A DNA stretch of 64,000 nucleotides, taken from an uncultured Opitutia bacterium. Lineage in GTDB: Bacteria; Verrucomicrobiota; Verrucomicrobiia; Opitutales; UBA953. The notes beneath the pieces are model-generated. The model saw nothing but the letters and a program-made list of their open reading frames with translations, was not told the origin of the DNA and did not search any database. The DNA is taken from contig CAIOAN010000006.1 in assembly GCA_903855995.1 (NCBI GenBank), positions 62,001 through 126,000 on the forward strand, read 5' to 3'. A program made the translations under genes and the position numbers. This document shows, in pieces, positions 1 to 8,932 of this stretch. Within the stretch, counting starts at the first letter, position 1, and every line of letters starts with the position of its first letter.

Positions 1-253
1 CATCGGCGTCAGCGAAAGCGGAGAAATCACCTTAAATGAAGATCCGGTCGGCGCCCCGGGCGACAAACTCCTCGAGAACCTCTTCAACCAGATGAAGCAG
101 ATGGGGCAGGCCGCCGAGCAATCCAAGACCAAGCTGCTCATCACGGTGCAAGCGGAGGAGACCGCCCGCTATGAGCGCGTCATCAACGTCCTCGACTGCC
201 TGGCGAAGGCGAACATCTCGAACGTGACGTTCGCGGTGGCTGATACGGAGTAA
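1..253 (+). CDS. exbD: ExbD/TolR family biopolymer transporter, C-terminal part (truncated by window edge)
   Basis: Only the last 83 codons are present; the reading frame starts at base 2 and ends with TAA at 251-253. The fragment has the periplasmic ExbD/TolR pattern: a short strand around GEITLNEDPV, a helix rich in Leu and Gln, the strand KLLITVQAEETARYERV and the closing segment VLDCLAKANISNVTFAV. In this family the protein pairs with an ExbB/TolQ proton channel in the inner membrane and powers a TonB- or TolA-type partner. The N-terminal transmembrane helix with the catalytic Asp lies outside the window. ExbD rather than TolR cannot be settled from this piece. It may be relevant to the TonB-like proteins near 18-20 kb, although the genes are not adjacent. 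Confidence 0.8.
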   Translation, partial: IGVSESGEITLNEDPVGAPGDKLLENLFNQMKQMGQAAEQSKTKLLITVQAEETARYERVINVLDCLAKANISNVTFAVADTE

Positions 254-280
254 TCGCCGCCACCACCGTGGCCTCAGGCT

Positions 281-305
281 GCCGCCGGGCGGCCTTTTTA
301 TTTTG
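281..305 (+). terminator. Rho-independent terminator after exbD
   Basis: A 5-bp GC stem (GCCGC/GCGGC, 281-285 and 289-293) with a three-base loop is followed by CTTTTTATTTT. It lies 28 bases after the exbD stop. Confidence 0.7.
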
Positions 306-345
306 CGGATTTGCAAAGTCCGCCCGGCGTCCGTAGACCTGCACC

Positions 346-489
346 ATGAAGACCGTCCTAATCGCCGCCCTCGCCGTCGCCTGCCTCGCCCTCTCCGGCT
401 GCATCATCGTATTCGAGCAGCCGCGCGATCCGAAGCCCGCCCCGGCCGCCCCGGCGAAGGCCAAGACGGCCGACAGTCAGTCGAAGTAA
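346..489 (+). CDS. Very small predicted lipoprotein (47 aa)
   Basis: ATG at 346, TAA at 487-489. The product begins MKTVLIAALAVACLALSGC, a lipoprotein signal peptide with a positively charged start, a hydrophobic core and the lipobox LSGC, so Cys19 should become the lipidated N-terminus. After processing only about 29 residues remain: IIVFEQPRDPKP and then an Ala/Pro/Lys-rich tail ending DSQSK. Such small lipoproteins resemble entericidin-like or unknown envelope peptides; no function can be assigned. The gene lies between the exbD terminator and the end of the convergent thrC, 7 bases away. It is supported mainly by the clear signal sequence, since it is too short for coding statistics. Confidence 0.6.
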   Translation: MKTVLIAALAVACLALSGCIIVFEQPRDPKPAPAAPAKAKTADSQSK

Positions 490-496
490 GCGCCCC

Positions 497-1828
497 TCAA
501 CGGAAGCCGGCTTCGGACTCCAGCACCTGGCGGACGGCCTCGAAGTCGTTGCCGATTTTGATCGGAGCAGGCGAAGGCAATTCTCCCGGAAAGATCGAGG
601 CGTTGCTGTCGCCGAAAGCAGCCTGCAAGACATCGGGAAACTTCGCCGGGTGGGCGGTCCCGAAGATAATAACGTCGTCGAGATTCGCACCATCGCGAGC
701 CAGCAGATCCTCGGCGGCCTTCCAACCAACCGCCGTGTGCGGGCAGAGCACATAACCACTAGCCGCGCGCACGCGGCGCATCGTGTCCAACGTCGCCCGA
801 TCATCGACCGTGACAGCCTCGACCGACGGACCGCCCTCGCGCCAAGCAAGCAAGCGGCTGAGATTATTCGGGTCGCCGATGTCCATGGCATTGGACGCGG
901 TGGGATTCGAGCGACGCGGACGATACTGACCGGTGGCGAAAAGTTCCGGCAGAGGCGAGTTGGTGTTGGTGGCGGCGACCAGGGCGGCCACATCCAAGCC
1001 CATGCGGCGAGCCAGTTGCACGGCACCGACATTACCCAGATTGCCCGAAGGTACCACGACGCCCATGCGGCGCCCTGACGCCAGCAGGCGCTTGGAATGG
1101 AAAGCGAACGGCACCTGCGCGATGAGGCGCACGGGGTTGATGGAATTAGCCGTCAGCAAAGGACGGCGACGGCGCAGCGTCTCATCCGCCAGCGCGCGCT
1201 TCACCATCGCCTGACAATCATCGAAGGTGCCGTCGACCGACAAGGCGACCACTCCGGGCCGGGCCCGGGCGATCTGTGATTCCTGCACGCCGCTGACTCC
1301 GATTCGCGGATAAAGGACGACGGCGCGCACGCCGGGGACGCCAGCACAAGCCTCCGTGACCGCCGCACCCGTGTCGCCCGAGGTCGCGGCGAGGACGGTG
1401 AGCTGAGGAAATTCGTCACCCAGGACCCGCGCCGTGACGCGCACGAGTGTACGGACGGCGAAATCCTTGAACGCCGCCGAAGGTCCGTGAAAAAGCTCCA
1501 GCACGGCCAGACGTTCCGCGGCCGTGCCCTTGAGCCGGTCGGGCCGCACGAGCGGCACCGGGAAATTATAAGCGTCCTGACAAATCTGGTGAAGCGTCTC
1601 CGCCCCGAGGACTTGGGAAAAATAGGGCGCGATGACCGCTTCGGCCAGATCGGCATAGGAATCGTGGCGATGGCGCTCGACGAAGTCCGCTGAGAACTGC
1701 GGAATGTGCGTCGGGACCCAAAGCCCGCCCTTGGCCGGCATGGCGGATAACAGCACGTCGCGCAAGGAACCGCGACAGGTAGCGTCGGCGGTGGAGACGA
1801 ATTCCAACTCAGGACTCGGAGATGACAT
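497..1828 (-). CDS. thrC: Threonine synthase
   Basis: PLP enzyme that turns O-phosphohomoserine into threonine, the last step of the pathway. The 443-residue product has the ThrC order: an N-terminal domain (FVSTADATCRGSLRDVLL), the PLP-lysine motif GPSAAFKDF with Lys121, the phosphate-binding stretch ATSGDTGAA, NSINPVRLIAQ and SGNLGNVGA. The start is ATG at 1826-1828, which lies inside the last codons of thrB (20-base overlap), so the two genes are probably translationally coupled. A longer frame upstream runs through thrB and is rejected. The length is normal for the short bacterial ThrC class. The C-terminal FGTAHPAKFPD block is also family-typical. Confidence 0.96.
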   Translation of the reverse strand: MSSPSPELEFVSTADATCRGSLRDVLLSAMPAKGGLWVPTHIPQFSADFVERHRHDSYADLAEAVIAPYFSQVLGAETLHQICQDAYNFPVPLVRPDRLKGTAAERLAVLELFHGPSAAFKDFAVRTLVRVTARVLGDEFPQLTVLAATSGDTGAAVTEACAGVPGVRAVVLYPRIGVSGVQESQIARARPGVVALSVDGTFDDCQAMVKRALADETLRRRRPLLTANSINPVRLIAQVPFAFHSKRLLASGRRMGVVVPSGNLGNVGAVQLARRMGLDVAALVAATNTNSPLPELFATGQYRPRRSNPTASNAMDIGDPNNLSRLLAWREGGPSVEAVTVDDRATLDTMRRVRAASGYVLCPHTAVGWKAAEDLLARDGANLDDVIIFGTAHPAKFPDVLQAAFGDSNASIFPGELPSPAPIKIGNDFEAVRQVLESEAGFR

Positions 1829-2762
1829 GGACACCCTTGGGATTGATGCGCGAGACGTAAGGCGTGGCCTTGATCGGCACCGAAGAGAATACCGCGGCCA
1901 CGGCGGCGGCCACCCTGCGGGCGGTCTCCTCCCCTTCGCACAGAGCAAAGACGCTCGGACCGGCGCCGGAGATTGAGAAGCCCAGCGCACCGGCGGCCAT
2001 CGCGGCGGCCTTGGCACGGTAGAACTCAGGAATCAGGCGATGGCGATGTGGCTCGGCGATCAAGTCGTGCAAGGAGCGGCCGATGAGCGCATAGTCGCTC
2101 TTGAAGAAGCCGCAGAGAAGCCCGCCCAGATTGCCGCTCTGCTGCGTCGAGGTCTCGAGCTGGATCTGACGCGGCATGATTTCGCGGGCCACCTTCGTCA
2201 GCACCACGATATCCGGATGGACGACGGCGGCCCAAAGACGGTCCGGAATCGGCACATCCATGACATCAAGCTCGGCATTGGAGCGAATCAGAGTGATGCC
2301 ACCGAGGAGGCAGGGGCCGACGTTATCCGCATGCCAGGCACCATCCGCGGCGGCCTCACCTGCGACGACGAAAGGCAGAAGCTGCCGACGCGACAAAGGG
2401 TCGCCGAGCAGGCGATTGACCACGAAAGCGCCACCGACAGCGCTCGCGGCGCTGGACCCCAGTCCACTGCCGAAGGGCATCTTCTTATGAATTTCCATTT
2501 CAATCCCCAGGTCGCTCTTGCCGAGGTGACGCAGGAGGGCATGGGCGGCGACGCCAGCGGTATTCTTTTTGGAGTCGAGCGGCAGACGGCCGTCGTCACC
2601 GGTGATCTTGGAGATGGTCAGTCCCGGCTTGGAGGAGAACCGGGCCACGATTTCGTCCCCGGGGGCATCGATGGCGAAGCCAAGCACGTCGAACCCACAC
2701 GCGACGTTGGCCACGGTGGCGGGCGAAAAGATCCGGACTTCTTTGAGCGGCTGGGTGGACAT
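1809..2762 (-). CDS. thrB: Homoserine kinase (GHMP family)
   Basis: Phosphorylates homoserine with ATP to give the ThrC substrate. The 317-residue protein has GHMP kinase motif 1 near residue 13 (SPATVANVACGFDVLG), the ATP-binding motif 2 PFGSGLGSSAAS at about 96-107 and the C-terminal motif 3 GFSISGAGPSVFAL. ATG at 2760-2762 is chosen because AAGGG lies five bases before it and it matches the family N-terminus (an in-frame start 66 bases upstream would add an unrelated basic segment). It forms a two-gene operon with thrC and diverges from nadE, with only 64 bases between the starts. Confidence 0.96.
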   Translation of the reverse strand: MSTQPLKEVRIFSPATVANVACGFDVLGFAIDAPGDEIVARFSSKPGLTISKITGDDGRLPLDSKKNTAGVAAHALLRHLGKSDLGIEMEIHKKMPFGSGLGSSAASAVGGAFVVNRLLGDPLSRRQLLPFVVAGEAAADGAWHADNVGPCLLGGITLIRSNAELDVMDVPIPDRLWAAVVHPDIVVLTKVAREIMPRQIQLETSTQQSGNLGGLLCGFFKSDYALIGRSLHDLIAEPHRHRLIPEFYRAKAAAMAAGALGFSISGAGPSVFALCEGEETARRVAAAVAAVFSSVPIKATPYVSRINPKGVHVISES

Positions 2763-2826
2763 TTGAGCCCTTAGAACAGGGAAAGGGAGACCTTTCGGGT
2801 TGCCTCCCCTTCGGTCAACGGTGAAC

Positions 2827-4791
2827 ATGACCGTTCCCAGTCATCAGATGTCCAACCGTATCCACCAGAACGGGTTTGTGACCGTGGCGGCCGCCTCGCC
2901 GGCCCTGCGTCTGGGGGACCCTGCGGCCAACGCCCACCTCATCACCCAGGCCCTGGAAAAAGCGGCGCTTGAGGGGGCTGAATTGGTGGTCCTACCCGAG
3001 CTTTGCCTCACCGGCTACAGCTGCGGCGACCTCTTTGGCCAACGCACCCTCCTAAACGGGGCACTGAAGGCCCTAGGACAGGTTTCCGAAGCGACTGCGA
3101 GGCTCGGGCTCACCGCCCTCGTCGGCCTGCCCCTAGAGGTCAATGGACGCCTCTTTAATGCGGCGGCGGTTATCTCTCGCGGCAAGATTCTCGGGGTCGT
3201 CCCGAAGACCCATCTCCCCAATACCGGGGAATTCTACGAACAGCGCTGGTTCGCCTCCGCCCGGGTGGCCGCCGTCACCGAAGTTGACCTGCTCGGTCAA
3301 AAGGTACCCTTCGGCGTCGACCTGCTTTTCCAGGCCAAGGACATGCCGGATTGCATCATCGGCGTGGAGATCTGCGAAGACCTTTGGGCAGTCGAGCCCC
3401 CCAGTGGTGCCCAAGCCCTCGCGGGCGCCACCCTGCTCTGCAATCTTTCCGCCAGCGATGAATTACTGACTAAGGCCGCCTACCGGCGCGACCTAGTGAA
3501 GTCCCAGTCTGCCCGCTGCCTCGCCGCCTATGTCTATGCCGCCGCCGGCGCCGGTGAATCGAGCACCGACATCGTTTACAGCGGCCACGGTCTCATCGCC
3601 GAAAACGGCGTGGTGCTTGGCGAGTCGGAACGTTTCCGCTTCGACCTCGCCCTGCTCGTCTCGCAAGTGGACCTCGACCGACTCGCCGCTGAACGTCGTC
3701 GCAACAGCACGTTCTTCGGCGCCCCTTCGACGCTCCGCCCCCGCATGATCAGCTTCGAGCTGGGCACGCCGGTCGGACAGACCCCAAAACTGCGCCGCCG
3801 CTTCAGCCAGCACCCATTCGTGCCGTCCGACGCCCATCGTCGCGACGAGAACTGCCAGGAAATCTTCGCCATCCAGTCGACGGGGCTGGCTCGCCGCATC
3901 CGGCACACGGGTCTCAAGCATGTCGTCATCGGCGTATCGGGCGGACTCGACTCGACGCTTGCGCTCCTCGTCACGCTCGAAGCCTTCAACCGCCTCGGGC
4001 TCGACCGCAAGGGCATCATCGGCCTCACCATGCCCGGACCCGGCACATCCGCCCGTACCCGCGTCAACGCGATGCGCCTGATGGAAATCCTCGGCATCAC
4101 CGCCCGGGAGATTCCAATCAACGAAGCGGTCGAACAGCACCTAGAGGACATCCACCACCCCGCCGGCAAGCACGACGTTACTTTTGAAAACGCACAGGCT
4201 CGCGAACGCACGCAGATCCTAATGGATAGCGCCAACCAGTGCCAAGGCTTCGTCGTCGGCACCGGCGACCTTTCGGAAGCCGCGCTTGGCTGGTGCACGT
4301 TCAACGCCGACCACATGTCGATGTACCACGTGAACATCGGCGTGCCGAAGACTCTGGTGAAGCACCTCGTCGGCTGGGCCGCCCACGCCCGACACGTCGG
4401 ACCAGAACGCAGCATCCTCGAGGACATTGTCGCGACCCCGGTCAGCCCGGAATTACTTCCGCCCGGCGCCGACGGCGAGATCGCCCAACAGACGGAGATG
4501 ATCGTGGGACCCTACGAGCTCCACGACTTCTTCCTCTACCACGTCATCCGCAACGGTTTCCGCCCCTCGAAGGTCCTCTGGATCGCCGAGCACGCCTTCG
4601 CCGGGAAATATGACCAGACCGAGATCCGCCACTGGCTGCGCTCGTTCCTGAACCGCTTCTTCTCGCAGCAATATAAGCGTTCGGCCATGCCGGACGGCCC
4701 GAAGGTCGGCTCGCTGGCCCTATCGCCCCGCGGCGACTGGCGCATGCCCTCCGACGCCGAAGCGACGGCGTGGCTTGCCGAACTGGGCTAA
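2827..4791 (+). CDS. nadE: Glutamine-dependent NAD+ synthetase
   Basis: Amidates deamido-NAD to NAD using glutamine. The 654-residue two-domain protein fits the glutamine-dependent class. The N-terminal nitrilase-type amidotransferase domain shows the Glu-Lys-Cys triad: Glu58 in VVLPELC, Lys127 in VVPKTHLPN and Cys183 in GVEICEDLW. The C-terminal synthetase domain carries the PP-loop SGGLDS (371-376) and VVGTGDLSEAALGW. ATG at 2827 is preferred (GGTGA just upstream); ATG at 2848 is an alternative. It heads a plus-strand run with the FAD oxidase (9-base gap), the HAD phosphatase and uvrB. Confidence 0.96.
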   Translation: MTVPSHQMSNRIHQNGFVTVAAASPALRLGDPAANAHLITQALEKAALEGAELVVLPELCLTGYSCGDLFGQRTLLNGALKALGQVSEATARLGLTALVGLPLEVNGRLFNAAAVISRGKILGVVPKTHLPNTGEFYEQRWFASARVAAVTEVDLLGQKVPFGVDLLFQAKDMPDCIIGVEICEDLWAVEPPSGAQALAGATLLCNLSASDELLTKAAYRRDLVKSQSARCLAAYVYAAAGAGESSTDIVYSGHGLIAENGVVLGESERFRFDLALLVSQVDLDRLAAERRRNSTFFGAPSTLRPRMISFELGTPVGQTPKLRRRFSQHPFVPSDAHRRDENCQEIFAIQSTGLARRIRHTGLKHVVIGVSGGLDSTLALLVTLEAFNRLGLDRKGIIGLTMPGPGTSARTRVNAMRLMEILGITAREIPINEAVEQHLEDIHHPAGKHDVTFENAQARERTQILMDSANQCQGFVVGTGDLSEAALGWCTFNADHMSMYHVNIGVPKTLVKHLVGWAAHARHVGPERSILEDIVATPVSPELLPPGADGEIAQQTEMIVGPYELHDFFLYHVIRNGFRPSKVLWIAEHAFAGKYDQTEIRHWLRSFLNRFFSQQYKRSAMPDGPKVGSLALSPRGDWRMPSDAEATAWLAELG

Positions 4792-4800
4792 GCGTGCTTG

Positions 4801-6276
4801 ATGGGGGGCGTGAGTTCACCCGTGAAAACGCATCCCGCCGCAACCCAAGCCCTGCTGGCCAGACTCGGTCCGCAGAAAGTCCTAACCGATGAGGCGACGT
4901 GCTTCGCGGCCTCGTTCGACAACATGCGCCTGTCCTTCATGCCCGAGGCTGTCATCCGGCCCGACATCGAAGACGATATCGGCATCGTGCTGAAGCTCGC
5001 CAACGAACACCGCGTGCCGATCACCGTCCGCGGGCGTGGCACCGGGAACACCGGAGCCAGCTCCCCCATCCATGGCGGCTGGGTCATCCATCTCGACCAT
5101 TGGGATAAAATCGAGATCGACCCGATCTCCTCCATGGCGACGGTCCAGCCGGGCGCCATCACGGCGCGCATCAATGAACTGGCCGCCCCGCACGGGCTCT
5201 TTTTCCCGCCGGATCCCTCCTCGCTGAAACACTGCAGCATCGGCGGCAATATCGCCACCAACGCCGGCGGCCTCCGCGCGGCAAAATATGGCGTAGTCCG
5301 CGATCACGTCTACGCGCTTGAAGGCTTCCTGCCCACGGGGGAGAAGGTCCGCTGGGGCGCCCCGCTCCGCAAATTCGTCAGCGGGATCAACATTCGCGAC
5401 CTTTGGATCGGCTCTGAAGGCACGCTGGGCGTAATTACCAAGGCAACGCTGAAGCTCGTCAATAAACCAGCCGCCCGCCGCACGTTTCTGATCGCCTGCC
5501 GCACCGATGAAGGCGCCCTCGAAGCCGCCGCCGAACTGATGGGTCTGCGCGTAAATCCGGCGGTATTTGAATTCCTCGACACGCAGACCGTCGCCGCCGC
5601 TGAAAAGAAGCGCGGCAACCGGGTCTTCACGACCGCCGAACTGAAAGGCGTCGCCGACACCCACGCCATCCTGCTGGTCGAAATCGACGGACACCCGGCC
5701 GCGCTGGCCGAAGATGCCGTAAAAATCCGCGCCTGGATCGGACGCCATGCCGTCGCCTTTCGCGAGACGGATGTCGAAGCCGAAGCCGAAGCGCTCTGGG
5801 ACATCCGCCGCACCTGCTCCCAAGCGATGTATTCGCTGGGTAACGCCAAACTCAACGAAGACATCGTCGTCCCCTTCCGCTCTTACGTAGAACTCATCCG
5901 CTACACCCGCGAGGTTCGCGACCGCGTGGGACTGGCGACGCCGACCTTCGGTCACGCGGCGGATGGCAATTTTCACGTGCACATCATGTACGACCGGGAC
6001 AATCCGGAGCATTGCCGCAAGGCCGAGAAAGCCATCCACGAAGTCATGGCCAAGGTCGTCGAGCTCGGCGGAGCCATCACGGGCGAGCATGGCATCGGCA
6101 TCGCGAAGTCTCCTTTCCTGCGCCTTCAACACACCCCCGCCGAGATTGCCGCAATGATCGCCGTGAAAAAAGCCCTCGACCCGAACGGCATCCTGGCCCC
6201 CGGTCAGATCTTCGATCCGCTCAACGTCTGGGACCATCGGCCGGTCAAGGTCACGCTCGCCTGGGACAAGCACTGA
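4801..6276 (+). CDS. FAD-linked oxidase, GlcD / D-lactate dehydrogenase family
   Basis: About 491 residues in the VAO/PCMH flavoprotein fold. The N-terminal FAD domain contains VRGRGTGNTGAS (pyrophosphate binding) and SIGGNIATNAGG. The C-terminal FAD-oxidase domain has HAADGNFHVHI and GGAITGEHGIG, typical of glycolate oxidase subunit GlcD and cytochrome-type D-lactate dehydrogenases. The substrate is a 2-hydroxyacid, probably glycolate or D-lactate; no GlcE or GlcF gene is adjacent, so the class cannot be fixed. The phosphoglycolate-phosphatase-like HAD gene three bases downstream favours glycolate. The start is uncertain: ATG 4801, GTG 4810 and GTG 4822 are all in frame. Confidence 0.85.
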   Translation: MGGVSSPVKTHPAATQALLARLGPQKVLTDEATCFAASFDNMRLSFMPEAVIRPDIEDDIGIVLKLANEHRVPITVRGRGTGNTGASSPIHGGWVIHLDHWDKIEIDPISSMATVQPGAITARINELAAPHGLFFPPDPSSLKHCSIGGNIATNAGGLRAAKYGVVRDHVYALEGFLPTGEKVRWGAPLRKFVSGINIRDLWIGSEGTLGVITKATLKLVNKPAARRTFLIACRTDEGALEAAAELMGLRVNPAVFEFLDTQTVAAAEKKRGNRVFTTAELKGVADTHAILLVEIDGHPAALAEDAVKIRAWIGRHAVAFRETDVEAEAEALWDIRRTCSQAMYSLGNAKLNEDIVVPFRSYVELIRYTREVRDRVGLATPTFGHAADGNFHVHIMYDRDNPEHCRKAEKAIHEVMAKVVELGGAITGEHGIGIAKSPFLRLQHTPAEIAAMIAVKKALDPNGILAPGQIFDPLNVWDHRPVKVTLAWDKH

Positions 6277-6279
6277 GCC

Positions 6280-6945
6280 ATGCCTCACACTGTCGCTGTC
6301 TTTGACTGGGACGGGGTCGTCATCGACTCCTCCGTCGCCCATGAACGCTCCTGGGAAGCCCTAGCTAGGGAGGAGCAGCGCCCGTTGCCGGCCGACCACT
6401 TCAAGCGCGGCTTCGGCAAACGCAATGAACTGATCATCCCGGACATCCTCGGCTGGGCCAACGACAAGCTTGAGGTGAAGCGACTATCCGACCGGAAGGA
6501 AGAGCTCTACCGGGACATTGCCCGGACCGGACACGTCCGACTGCTGCCCGGAGTGCGCGAGCTCTGCGGGGCGCTTCGCGGCCTGGGCATCCCCTGCGTC
6601 ATCGGCACCTCGACCCACAAGGCGAACCTCGCCCTCTCGTTTGAACTCTTCGGCATCGGCGAATATTTCGCCGGCGCGGTGGCCAGCGAAGACGTCACCC
6701 GCGGTAAACCCGACCCCGAGGTCTTCCTCAAAGCTTGCGCTCTCGGCGGCGGCGATCCGGCCACGTCTTTCGTCTTCGAAGATTCCTTCTCGGGACTGCA
6801 GGCGGGGCTATCGGGAGGATTCATCACCATCGCCCTCGCGACCACGAACACACGCGAGCAGCTAGAGCCCGTCGGCGCCCACCGTATCGTGAAGGACCTT
6901 TCCGAGGTCGACCCGCAGTGGCTCGCCCGCGGTCGCCTCAGCTGA
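6280..6945 (+). CDS. HAD-superfamily phosphatase, phosphoglycolate phosphatase / beta-phosphoglucomutase-like
   Basis: 221 residues with all HAD motifs: I FDWDGVVIDSS (nucleophile Asp9, acid Asp11), II GTSTHK, III Lys in GKPDPEVF and IV VFEDSFSGLQAG. The helical cap between motifs I and II is the small C1 cap of the Gph/PgmB/YniC group. The gene lies three bases after the GlcD-like oxidase and one base before uvrB, so it is in the same transcript. With the oxidase it could make glyoxylate from 2-phosphoglycolate; that is an inference from context, since this subfamily has many sugar-phosphate substrates. Confidence 0.82.
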   Translation: MPHTVAVFDWDGVVIDSSVAHERSWEALAREEQRPLPADHFKRGFGKRNELIIPDILGWANDKLEVKRLSDRKEELYRDIARTGHVRLLPGVRELCGALRGLGIPCVIGTSTHKANLALSFELFGIGEYFAGAVASEDVTRGKPDPEVFLKACALGGGDPATSFVFEDSFSGLQAGLSGGFITIALATTNTREQLEPVGAHRIVKDLSEVDPQWLARGRLS

Positions 6946-6946
6946 G

Positions 6947-8932
6947 ATGGAGTTTCAGCTCAAGTCGAAGTATCAGCCCATGGGCGACCAGCCGGCGGCC
7001 ATCGCCGCGCTGAATGCCTCCCTGCGCGCCGGCAACGCTCGCCAGACGCTGCTGGGAGTGACGGGGTCGGGCAAGACATTCACCATGGCAAACCTGATTG
7101 CCGGCACGCAGCGGCCTTCGCTGGTGATCTCGCATAACAAGACCCTGGCCGCTCAGCTCTATTCAGAATTTAAGAACTTCTTCCCCGAGAACGCCGTCGA
7201 ATATTTCGTCAGTTACTACGACTACTACCAGCCGGAGGCTTACGTTCCTTCCACCGACACCTTTATCGAGAAGGATTCGGCGATCAACGAGGACATTGAG
7301 CGGCTGCGCATCAGCGCCAGCTCCGCGTTGCTCTCCCGCCGCGATGTGATCGTGATTGCATCCGTCTCCTGCATCTACGGCCTCGGCTCACCGGAAGATT
7401 TCATCGCGGCGATGATCTCACTCAAAGCCGGAATGACGATGCGCCGAGATGAACTGCTGGCGAAACTGGTCGCCAACCAATACACCCGCAACGACGCAAT
7501 CCTGGAACGCTGCAACTTCCGAGCCCGCGGCGAGACAATCGATGTCTGGCCGGCCTACATGGAATCCGCCATCCGGCTCGAATTCTGGGGCGACACCCTC
7601 GAGGCCATCCGCGAACTCGACCCCATCAGCGTCAAACCCGGCAAGCAGCTGCAGAAGTTCGACCTCTACCCTGCCAATCAATACGTGACGGCTCCCGGCC
7701 GCGTGAAGGCCGCCACGACCGCCATCCGCGCCGAACTCGAGGAGCGGGTCGCGTTCTTCGAGAAAAACAACCGCCTCGTCGAGGCCCAGCGCATCCGCAT
7801 GCGCGTCGAACACGATCTGGAGATGCTTCGCGAGACGGGTTTCTGTCCGGGGATCGAAAACTACTCGATGCACATGTCCGGCCGCCAACCGGGCGAGCGC
7901 CCGCACTGCCTGCTGGATTTCTTTCCGGACGACATGCTCGTGTTCATTGACGAGAGCCACGTCTCCGTCTCGCAGATCCGCGGCATGTATCACGGCGACC
8001 GAGCCCGCAAAGAACGCCTCGTGGAATTCGGCTTCCGCCTGCCCTCCGCCATCGAGAACCGTCCGCTGATGCCCGATGAGTTCGACGCCAAGGTAAAGCA
8101 GGCGGTATACGTCTCGGCCACACCGGCGCCGCACGAATACGCCGTCTCCTCCGTGGTCGCGGAACAAGTCATCCGCCCCACCGGCCTACTGGATCCAATC
8201 ATGGAAGTCCGCCCCATCGCCGGACAGGTCGAAGATATCATTGGCGAGGCCAAGGCCGTCGCCGCCCGCGGCTTCCGCACCCTCGTGACGACGCTGACGA
8301 AACGCATGTCCGAAGATCTGGCCAACTTCATGCGAGACAGCGGCCTAAAGGTAGAATACCTGCATTCCGACATCGATGCGATCGAACGCGTGGAAATCCT
8401 GCGCCGTCTCCGGGCCGGGCAGTTCGAAGTCCTTGTGGGTGTCAATCTCCTCCGCGAAGGCCTGGACCTACCCGAGGTCGCTTTGGTCGGCATCCTCGAC
8501 GCCGATAAAGAAGGCTTCCTGCGCAGCGAGACGAGCCTGATCCAGACTTCCGGCCGCGCCGCCCGCCACGTCGATGGCAAGGTCCTGCTCTACGCCGACG
8601 TGATGACCCGCTCGCTGACGCGCGCGATGACGATCTGCGCCGATCGACGCAAACGTCAGGAAGCTTATAATCTCAAGCACGGCATCACACCGAAGGGCAC
8701 GATGCGACCCATCGAAGAGAGCCTCGTCGAAGCGGAGGCCGAAGACGCCCTGGCCGTCGCCGAAGGCACGGACGACCGCGACATCGCCCTCGTGCTGGCT
8801 GACATGGAAGCGGAGATGCTGACGGCCGCCGACGAGCTGCAGTTTGAACGCGCGGCGGTGCTGCGCGACCAGATTGAATCCCTGCGGACCGGCAAGCCGG
8901 CCTCGCCTACGCGCAAGCGCGGTCGCCGGTGA
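6947..8932 (+). CDS. uvrB: UvrABC excision nuclease subunit B
   Basis: Damage-verifying helicase-like subunit of nucleotide excision repair. The 661 residues contain Walker A GVTGSGKT (37-44), the beta-hairpin region ([17 protein letters not shown]), the [14 protein letters not shown] block, helicase motifs VYVSATPAP and [18 protein letters not shown], and a C-terminal UVR motif (about 620-655) that binds UvrC. Length and N-terminus are normal. It starts one base after the HAD stop, so it appears to be transcribed with nadE and the oxidase, and I see no separate SOS-type operator. Its TGA abuts the mutL stop with no spacer. Confidence 0.97.
   Translation: MEFQLKSKYQPMGDQPAAIAALNASLRAGNARQTLLGVTGSGKTFTMANLIAGTQRPSLVISHNKTLAAQLYSEFKNFFPENAVEYFVSYYDYYQPEAYVPSTDTFIEKDSAINEDIERLRISASSALLSRRDVIVIASVSCIYGLGSPEDFIAAMISLKAGMTMRRDELLAKLVANQYTRNDAILERCNFRARGETIDVWPAYMESAIRLEFWGDTLEAIRELDPISVKPGKQLQKFDLYPANQYVTAPGRVKAATTAIRAELEERVAFFEKNNRLVEAQRIRMRVEHDLEMLRETGFCPGIENYSMHMSGRQPGERPHCLLDFFPDDMLVFIDESHVSVSQIRGMYHGDRARKERLVEFGFRLPSAIENRPLMPDEFDAKVKQAVYVSATPAPHEYAVSSVVAEQVIRPTGLLDPIMEVRPIAGQVEDIIGEAKAVAARGFRTLVTTLTKRMSEDLANFMRDSGLKVEYLHSDIDAIERVEILRRLRAGQFEVLVGVNLLREGLDLPEVALVGILDADKEGFLRSETSLIQTSGRAARHVDGKVLLYADVMTRSLTRAMTICADRRKRQEAYNLKHGITPKGTMRPIEESLVEAEAEDALAVAEGTDDRDIALVLADMEAEMLTAADELQFERAAVLRDQIESLRTGKPASPTRKRGRR

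Noticed and set aside
1829-2017. Longer start for threonine synthase
   Set aside because: The extension lies wholly inside thrB in another frame and has no similarity to ThrC N-termini.
4882-6342. A 486-codon open frame on the minus strand opposite the FAD oxidase
   Set aside because: It mirrors a gene with clear flavoprotein motifs; high GC leaves few antisense stops. The same reasoning removes the long antisense frames at 22367-23710, 25177-26394, 27799-29205, 42007-43542 and 57123-58547.
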